Positions 13,648 to 17,417 of a stretch of 17,417 nt of DNA are shown here, in pieces. Within the stretch, counting starts at the first letter, position 1. Each line of letters starts with the position of its first letter. The notes beneath the pieces are model-generated. The model was not told the origin of the DNA, made no database searches, and worked only from the letters and a program-made list of their open reading frames with translations. Made by a program: the position numbers and the translations under genes. Source of the DNA: Oscillospiraceae bacterium (lineage in GTDB: Bacteria > Bacillota > Clostridia > Oscillospirales > Ruminococcaceae); contig JAIEDJ010000363.1 of the NCBI GenBank assembly GCA_029068025.1, positions 1 to 17,417 of the forward strand. Direction: 5' to 3'.

Positions 13648-13677
13648 ATTATATACCCTCTGGGGGTATTTTGTCAA
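13648..13677 (-). promoter_or_regulatory. csoR operon promoter with CsoR operator in the spacer
   Basis: On the minus strand, TTGACA (13672-13677) and TATAAT (13648-13653) are 18 nt apart. Between and partly over them lies ATACCCTCTGGGGGTAT (plus strand, 13653-13669), a pseudo-palindrome matching the TACCC...GGGGTA form of known CsoR operators. A repressor bound here would block RNA polymerase directly. The predicted transcription start near 13641 also supports the short csoR start. Confidence 0.9.
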
Positions 13678-14007
13678 GTGGTTTTTATAAATTTTTAAAA
13701 ATTTTTTAATTACGTTCGTCGAAATGCACGACCCCATCTCCTGGAGGGATCTTCTGCAAGCTTCATCTGCTTTACTACTGCTATAATGCCGATTCAATAC
13801 ATTTTAACTGCGTTTCGTGAAATTTGCAGCCTTTTTTCGGCAAAATGTGCTATATTCTAAATGATAGGGATATCTGTATTCCGCAGACTGTAGAAAAAGT
13901 AACATTTCGGGTTTCCGAAGAGCAAAGCCCCGACAGCAGCACGTTTTTTTCTATAGACTGAGACGGCGGCTTTTCACCGCCGATTTTATTTAATAAGGAG
14001 AACGAAA
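13678..14007 (+). other. Intergenic region with metalloprotease promoter candidate and structured leader
   Basis: This stretch between csoR and the protease holds no supported gene. An extended -10 TGCTATATT lies at 13848-13856 with no clear -35; it shares AAAATGTGCTA with the promoter at 3024-3052. The 150-nt leader has a local hairpin TTCGG-GTTT-CCGAA (13906-13919). A competing pairing is possible between TCGGG (13907-13911) and CCCGA (13929-13933). A stem CGGCGG/CCGCCG (13964-13982) is followed by ATTTTATTT, a terminator-like shape 12 nt before the SD AAGGAG (13995-14000). No riboswitch class could be assigned. Confidence 0.5.
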
Positions 14008-15387
14008 ATGAAGAAACTCAAAAATATTGCCGTAAAGGCGCTGTCATTGGCAGTTGCTGCGGTAACGGCGCTGTCGGTCGGACTGAACGCGGCGGCATCG
14101 GCTGTGACCTTTGACGATTATTCGGCAGAGCCCGAAAACTCTGATCTCGCGTTGTCTCAGGTTGAGAAAACATACGGCAGAGCAGTGGCGGACACAATGT
14201 CAAATGACTGGTCGTTCCTTATCGTATTTTTCAAAAACGTCGATGCCACGGTAGAGCTTAACGGAAAAACTATCCACTGCAAAAAGACGGTAAGCAATGC
14301 CGAGATCGAGAGAATAAAAAGTGACGTTACCGACCGTATGCCGTATCAGTTTTTGCAGGACACTCACGGCAAGGTGGGCATAGACGCTATCGATTATGTG
14401 TATGTCGATGAACCGCTGACAAATAAAGACCTCGAGCTGGGTATATGCCCCGCGGATTATCCGGGAACGGGAAGCGGATACCGAGCCGACGCAAACCGAT
14501 CCGAACTGGTACGCAGTGTACTTGACGAATGTCTCGAGCAAAACCGCTACAGTCAGATACTGATCTTTACGCCGCTCATAGAAATAAGCCAGGGAGTTGC
14601 CGGCTGGGGCGGCTCGAAATACGACGGCGTACACATTGCGCAGATCATTATGCGTGATGACATTTACAGTTACTATGAGACTATTCTCCACGAAATATGC
14701 CATGGTCTGGAGACCGATTCAAAAGCAATGAATAATAACCGTACCGTCAACCTCCATGATATGTATAATTATGAAGGTTATATTTCAAGTTACGATTGGT
14801 ATGAATACTATATGAACGATACGCTTCCGGACGGCAAAAAGGGCGTTGAACCGATGGCGTTTTACCGTCTGCGCAGCGACTACACGCCTTTAATAAGCAA
14901 TACGCTCCGGGCTCCGGCAAACTTCACCGCAGCAGGCGATTCCAATACCACCATGACCTTAAATTGGGATCGCGGGAGCAATGGGATCGAATATCAGTTC
15001 GGAATATTCACAGACGCAAGTTTCAAGGAATTGCATATCACCTATAACAAAAAGAACGATGAAAATTTCATCGATCTGGTAGGTCTCGTAAAAGGCAATA
15101 CATACTATTTCGGCGTTCGCTCGGTAACGGTCGAAAACGGCAAAACGGTCTACTCCGATTGGACTTACCTCACATACACTCACAACGGCGCAGGCTCCGC
15201 GGTACTTCACGGCGACATAAACAACGACGGAGTGTTTAACATGGCGGACGTGACCGCCGCTCTGCGTATGTGTGTCAACGAAACTCCGCTCGATGTGCGC
15301 ACGCGCAGTGCCGCAGGGATCAAAGACAGATCATTGCTGAGTATGAGCGATGTTGCCGCTTTGCTTCAAGCGTATGTAAATTCTTAA
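14008..15387 (+). CDS. Secreted HExxH metalloprotease with FN3 and type I dockerin domains
   Basis: A 459-residue exported protein. Residues 1-32 are a signal peptide (KALSLAVAAVTALSVGL, likely cleavage after ASA). The catalytic region (about 45-290) holds the zinc motif HEICHGLE (His228, Glu229, His232); the third ligand is not obvious and the sequence is not a metzincin HExxHxxGxxH. A fibronectin type III-like domain spans about 300-392 (APANFTAAGDSNTTMTLNW, then VKGNTYYFGVRSV). The C terminus (400-459) is a type I dockerin. Its first repeat has Ca-binding D403, N405, D407 and D414 in GDINNDGVFNMAD; its second (GIKDRSLLSMSDVAALLQAY) has a shortened, degenerate Ca loop. The dockerin implies docking to a cohesin-bearing scaffoldin or cell-surface protein. 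AAGGAG 7 nt upstream fixes the start. It is monocistronic, with a terminator behind. Its substrate is unknown. Confidence 0.85.
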   Translation: MKKLKNIAVKALSLAVAAVTALSVGLNAAASAVTFDDYSAEPENSDLALSQVEKTYGRAVADTMSNDWSFLIVFFKNVDATVELNGKTIHCKKTVSNAEIERIKSDVTDRMPYQFLQDTHGKVGIDAIDYVYVDEPLTNKDLELGICPADYPGTGSGYRADANRSELVRSVLDECLEQNRYSQILIFTPLIEISQGVAGWGGSKYDGVHIAQIIMRDDIYSYYETILHEICHGLETDSKAMNNNRTVNLHDMYNYEGYISSYDWYEYYMNDTLPDGKKGVEPMAFYRLRSDYTPLISNTLRAPANFTAAGDSNTTMTLNWDRGSNGIEYQFGIFTDASFKELHITYNKKNDENFIDLVGLVKGNTYYFGVRSVTVENGKTVYSDWTYLTYTHNGAGSAVLHGDINNDGVFNMADVTAALRMCVNETPLDVRTRSAAGIKDRSLLSMSDVAALLQAYVNS

Positions 15388-15392
15388 ATTCC

Positions 15393-15428
15393 AAAGGCTG
15401 TCACGCAAAAAGCGTGACAGCCTTTTTT
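15393..15428 (+). terminator. Strong Rho-independent terminator after the metalloprotease
   Basis: A 14-bp perfect stem (AAAGGCTGTCACGC at 15393-15406; GCGTGACAGCCTTT at 15412-15425) with loop AAAAA is followed by a T run to 15428. It lies 5 nt after the stop codon. Confidence 0.95.
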
Positions 15429-15513
15429 CCCTTTTTGTATATGGTATTAGCAAAGTTTTTCAAATTATACAAAAAATTTCTTTAAAATTTGTACGGTTTT
15501 TTATTAAAATTGC

Positions 15514-15542
15514 TTGACAAATTAATAAAACTGTGTTATAAT
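15514..15542 (+). promoter_or_regulatory. SigA-type promoter of the ribbon-helix-helix operon
   Basis: TTGACA (15514-15519) and TATAAT (15537-15542) are 17 nt apart, with an extended -10 TG (TGTTATAAT). Both boxes are perfect consensus, so this operon should be strongly expressed unless repressed. The AT-rich stretch 15429-15513 upstream holds nothing else recognisable. Confidence 0.92.
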
Positions 15543-15574
15543 TATTAGCAGATGGGACAAAATAATTATAATAT

Positions 15575-15612
15575 GCAATTTGCGAAAGCCAGTGAGACGG
15601 TTTGCAAATTGC
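15575..15612 (+). promoter_or_regulatory. Leader inverted repeat of the ribbon-helix-helix operon
   Basis: GCAATTTGC (15575-15583) and GCAAATTGC (15604-15612) form a 9-bp stem. It can be extended inward by AAA/TTT and CC/GG with single-base bulges, leaving loop AGTGAGAC. It lies in the 5' untranslated region, about 25 nt after the expected transcription start and 9 nt before the GGGGGGAG SD. It could be an operator for the encoded protein or an RNA hairpin. Confidence 0.65.
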
Positions 15613-15632
15613 TTTAAAAAAGGGGGGAGTTT

Positions 15633-16292
15633 ATGAGCAAAAGTATTTACAGTCTGGTGCTATCCGATGATGTTGTTGAAGCGGTGGACGCTCTGGCGAA
15701 TTCTGCGGGGATATCGCGTTCGGCAATGGTGAATCGAATACTCGCGGAACGCGTCGCGTACACCACGCCCGAAATGCGGCTTGAGGAAATACTCGAAGCG
15801 CTGGCGCGATCGATCAATAACGGCGCTTTTATGCTCGCTGAAAAACCGAGCGGCGGCACGCTCTCGGCGCGGACTTCCTTAAAATATCGTTACAAGCCCA
15901 CCGTCAAATATTCCGTGGAAATATTCACCGAAAAGAACGGCAAACGCGCCGGCGAAATGCGCGTTTCGTTCCGAACGCAGAACGCGCAGCTTATAGACGA
16001 TCTCACAGGGTTCTTCAAGTGCTGGGCGGCGCTTGAGCAGCGCCATATCGCAGATAAGCTCTCGGAGGATATCCTGTACACGATCTCGGACGGGCATTTT
16101 ACGCGGACGCTGAATATGCCGCGAGGAAACGTCTCGGACGAACAGCTCGGAACGGCGGTCGCGGATTATATGGCGATGTTCGATGGAGCGATGAAAGCGT
16201 ATTTTCTGAAGCTGCCGGATATTGAAGAAGCCGCGCATACTGTTGAGAAACACTATCAACAGGAGATCACAAGACAAAGTACAATAATCTAG
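15633..16292 (+). CDS. Ribbon-helix-helix (CopG-like) protein with long C-terminal domain
   Basis: A 219-residue protein. Residues 3-41 fit a ribbon-helix-helix DNA-binding fold: strand SIYSLVL, helix DDVVEAVDALANSA, turn GIS, helix RSAMVNRILAERV. The remaining 170 residues (mixed beta/alpha, with YKPTVKYSVEIFTEKNGKRAGEMRVSF and a helical tail) match no family I recognise. Most CopG-type regulators are far shorter, so this domain probably has its own role, such as oligomerisation or partner binding. GGGGGGAG (15622-15629) precedes the ATG. The gene is first in an operon with the 369-residue protein 12 nt downstream. It has a perfect-consensus promoter and a leader inverted repeat that could be its own operator (inference). 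Confidence 0.8.
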   Translation: MSKSIYSLVLSDDVVEAVDALANSAGISRSAMVNRILAERVAYTTPEMRLEEILEALARSINNGAFMLAEKPSGGTLSARTSLKYRYKPTVKYSVEIFTEKNGKRAGEMRVSFRTQNAQLIDDLTGFFKCWAALEQRHIADKLSEDILYTISDGHFTRTLNMPRGNVSDEQLGTAVADYMAMFDGAMKAYFLKLPDIEEAAHTVEKHYQQEITRQSTII

Positions 16293-16304
16293 AAAGGACA
16301 AATT

Positions 16305-17414
16305 ATGAGCAAACTTTGGAATTCGGTATGCTGCAAAACATCGTATTACCGCAAGGAAAATAAGCTCCCCACTCCGGATTATACGACAAAAAAGCTTTCT
16401 AATTGGACTTACGCGGATATGAAACGCGAGTTTAAAATATCTATGGATCTTTTTTCCGAGAACGGCTTTTCGGAAGAATGCGTTTTCTTGGCTTATCGGT
16501 GCGTTTGCTTAAAGCTTTGTTTTCCCGATATAGAAAAGCCCGATATTTCATCAATAACAGAGAATGTTATGGCGAATACGATTCACATAATAGAAGCGTT
16601 TAAGGCAGATCCCAATTTGAAAGAAATTCCAACGAAACGGGAGTATGAGCGGCAAATTTCGGAATACCGAACAGCCGCAACTCATGGTCTTGTATTGTCG
16701 GAAGAAGAATCGGCGGAACTTTCGGAAGATATAAAAACCGCGCTTGAGCTTCTTCAAAGCAGCGGACATATTGATAAAAAAGAAGATGATGACTATGACG
16801 AGGGAATTACCTTAGACGGCTACAAGTTTCCCGATATAAGTGTTGAAAGCACTCTCCGTTCGCCGCCGCCCGCAGACAGCGATGAAAGACTTCGCGAAAA
16901 GCTTTCGGAACGTGCGTATGAAATGCTTACGGAATATGAGCGTGAGGACGAGATAATTGATCTTGATTTTCTCGAAAACGAGTTCCTCAAGCCAAACAGT
17001 CTGGAGCTTACGAATAAGCTTCGCGAGTTTGTCGAGCTTTACGACGGTCGTGAATACATTTGGCACGCACCGCGTTTTTTTATAGACTATCCTTACTCGC
17101 TGAATTGGTACAAAGGCTATTCGATAGGTATGCAATTAGATTGGGGAAAGAACATCAAGGACGGCGTTTGCTATTTTGCGGTTATGCAGGAGAATATCCC
17201 TCCGTATCTCGGACCCGAGATCGGAAGCGACGGAAATATCCACTTCTACGGTAACGATTATTGGAAGAATTATCCGGATATTTCGCCGCTCTCGCCTGAG
17301 GAATTCTTTGAGAGAGAAGCCCGCGAGCGATACAAAGATCAACTTTTGCTTGACCGTCGCCGCGAGCTTGAAAACAAGTATCTCATTCCCGAGATACGCA
17401 CTGCGAGTATGTAA
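16305..17414 (+). CDS. Hypothetical protein, 369 residues
   Basis: I do not recognise this protein. It has no signal peptide and no membrane helix. The N-terminal 80 residues contain several Cys (CC at 9-10, and ECVFLAYRCVCLKLCF near 58-73), not in a standard zinc-finger spacing. Residues about 100-155 are helical. A very acidic segment (KKEDDDYDEG) near 157-166 precedes a charged helical stretch (SDERLREKLSERAYEML). The C-terminal third is aromatic-rich (YIWHAPRFFIDYPYSLNWYKGYSIGMQLDW) and looks like a folded alpha/beta domain. AAAGGA about 8 nt before the ATG is the SD. It follows the ribbon-helix-helix gene after 12 nt, so the two are co-transcribed and probably act together. The ORF is complete, ending 3 nt before the window edge. 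Confidence 0.75.
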   Translation: MSKLWNSVCCKTSYYRKENKLPTPDYTTKKLSNWTYADMKREFKISMDLFSENGFSEECVFLAYRCVCLKLCFPDIEKPDISSITENVMANTIHIIEAFKADPNLKEIPTKREYERQISEYRTAATHGLVLSEEESAELSEDIKTALELLQSSGHIDKKEDDDYDEGITLDGYKFPDISVESTLRSPPPADSDERLREKLSERAYEMLTEYEREDEIIDLDFLENEFLKPNSLELTNKLREFVELYDGREYIWHAPRFFIDYPYSLNWYKGYSIGMQLDWGKNIKDGVCYFAVMQENIPPYLGPEIGSDGNIHFYGNDYWKNYPDISPLSPEEFFEREARERYKDQLLLDRRRELENKYLIPEIRTASM

Positions 17415-17417
17415 CAG

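Noticed and set aside
13624..13797. N-terminal extension of CsoR
   Set aside because: It would cross the csoR promoter and operator, and its residues do not belong to the CsoR family.
13900..13935. Cyclic-di-GMP (GEMM) riboswitch, suggested by GCAAAGCC after a small hairpin
   Set aside because: The other conserved GEMM blocks (such as GGGCAAACC) are not seen, so no class is assigned.
15633..17414. Type II toxin-antitoxin pair
   Set aside because: Both proteins are much longer than typical antitoxin and toxin, and the second shows no toxin-family motif.

Overview
The window looks like chromosomal DNA of a fibre-degrading gut or rumen Clostridia member, most like Ruminococcus and related Oscillospiraceae. 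The evidence is a surface-anchored GH5/CBM2 cellulase, a secreted protein ending in a type I dockerin (a cellulosome signature), SigA-type promoters with extended -10 boxes, strong Shine-Dalgarno (SD) sites and a Gram-positive CsoR/CopA copper operon. No rRNA, tRNA, IS element, phage gene or CRISPR array was seen. The species assignment is inference.

Layout. 1-2835 (minus): an APH-like phosphotransferase, an SCP2-domain protein and a GH5 cellulase lipoprotein that runs off the left edge. 3105-3917 (plus): an orphan amino-acid-type solute-binding lipoprotein whose two halves are in swapped (circularly permuted) order. 4161-4932 (plus): a Dabb-domain protein overlapping a DNA-deoxyinosine glycosylase, closed by a terminator. 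5068-10559 (plus): two tandem paralogous cassettes, each an ECF-type sigma factor translationally coupled to a single-pass membrane protein that is probably its anti-sigma/sensor. The extracellular part is built of A-B modules, one pair in the first cassette and two in the second. Each cassette has the same kind of ECF-like promoter. 10637-13623 (minus): a csoR-copA-copZ copper operon with a CsoR operator inside the promoter spacer; copZ is in frame with copA, so one reading frame encodes both a CopA-CopZ fusion and a stand-alone CopZ. 14008-15387 (plus): a secreted HExxH metalloprotease with FN3 and dockerin domains. 15633-17414 (plus): a ribbon-helix-helix protein followed by an unrecognised 369-residue protein.

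The most unusual signal is in the leaders. Two intergenic elements (1912-2029 and 4031-4140) share upstream flank, outer stem arms, a GC-rich core and an AAGGAG flank. They lie in the same orientation relative to the gene they precede. A related element (10865-10926) lies at the same place before copZ and is translated as part of the CopA-CopZ linker. Long hairpins also abut the SD sites of copA and the ribbon-helix-helix gene. These may be a small interspersed repeat family, a leader-RNA regulatory element, or both.
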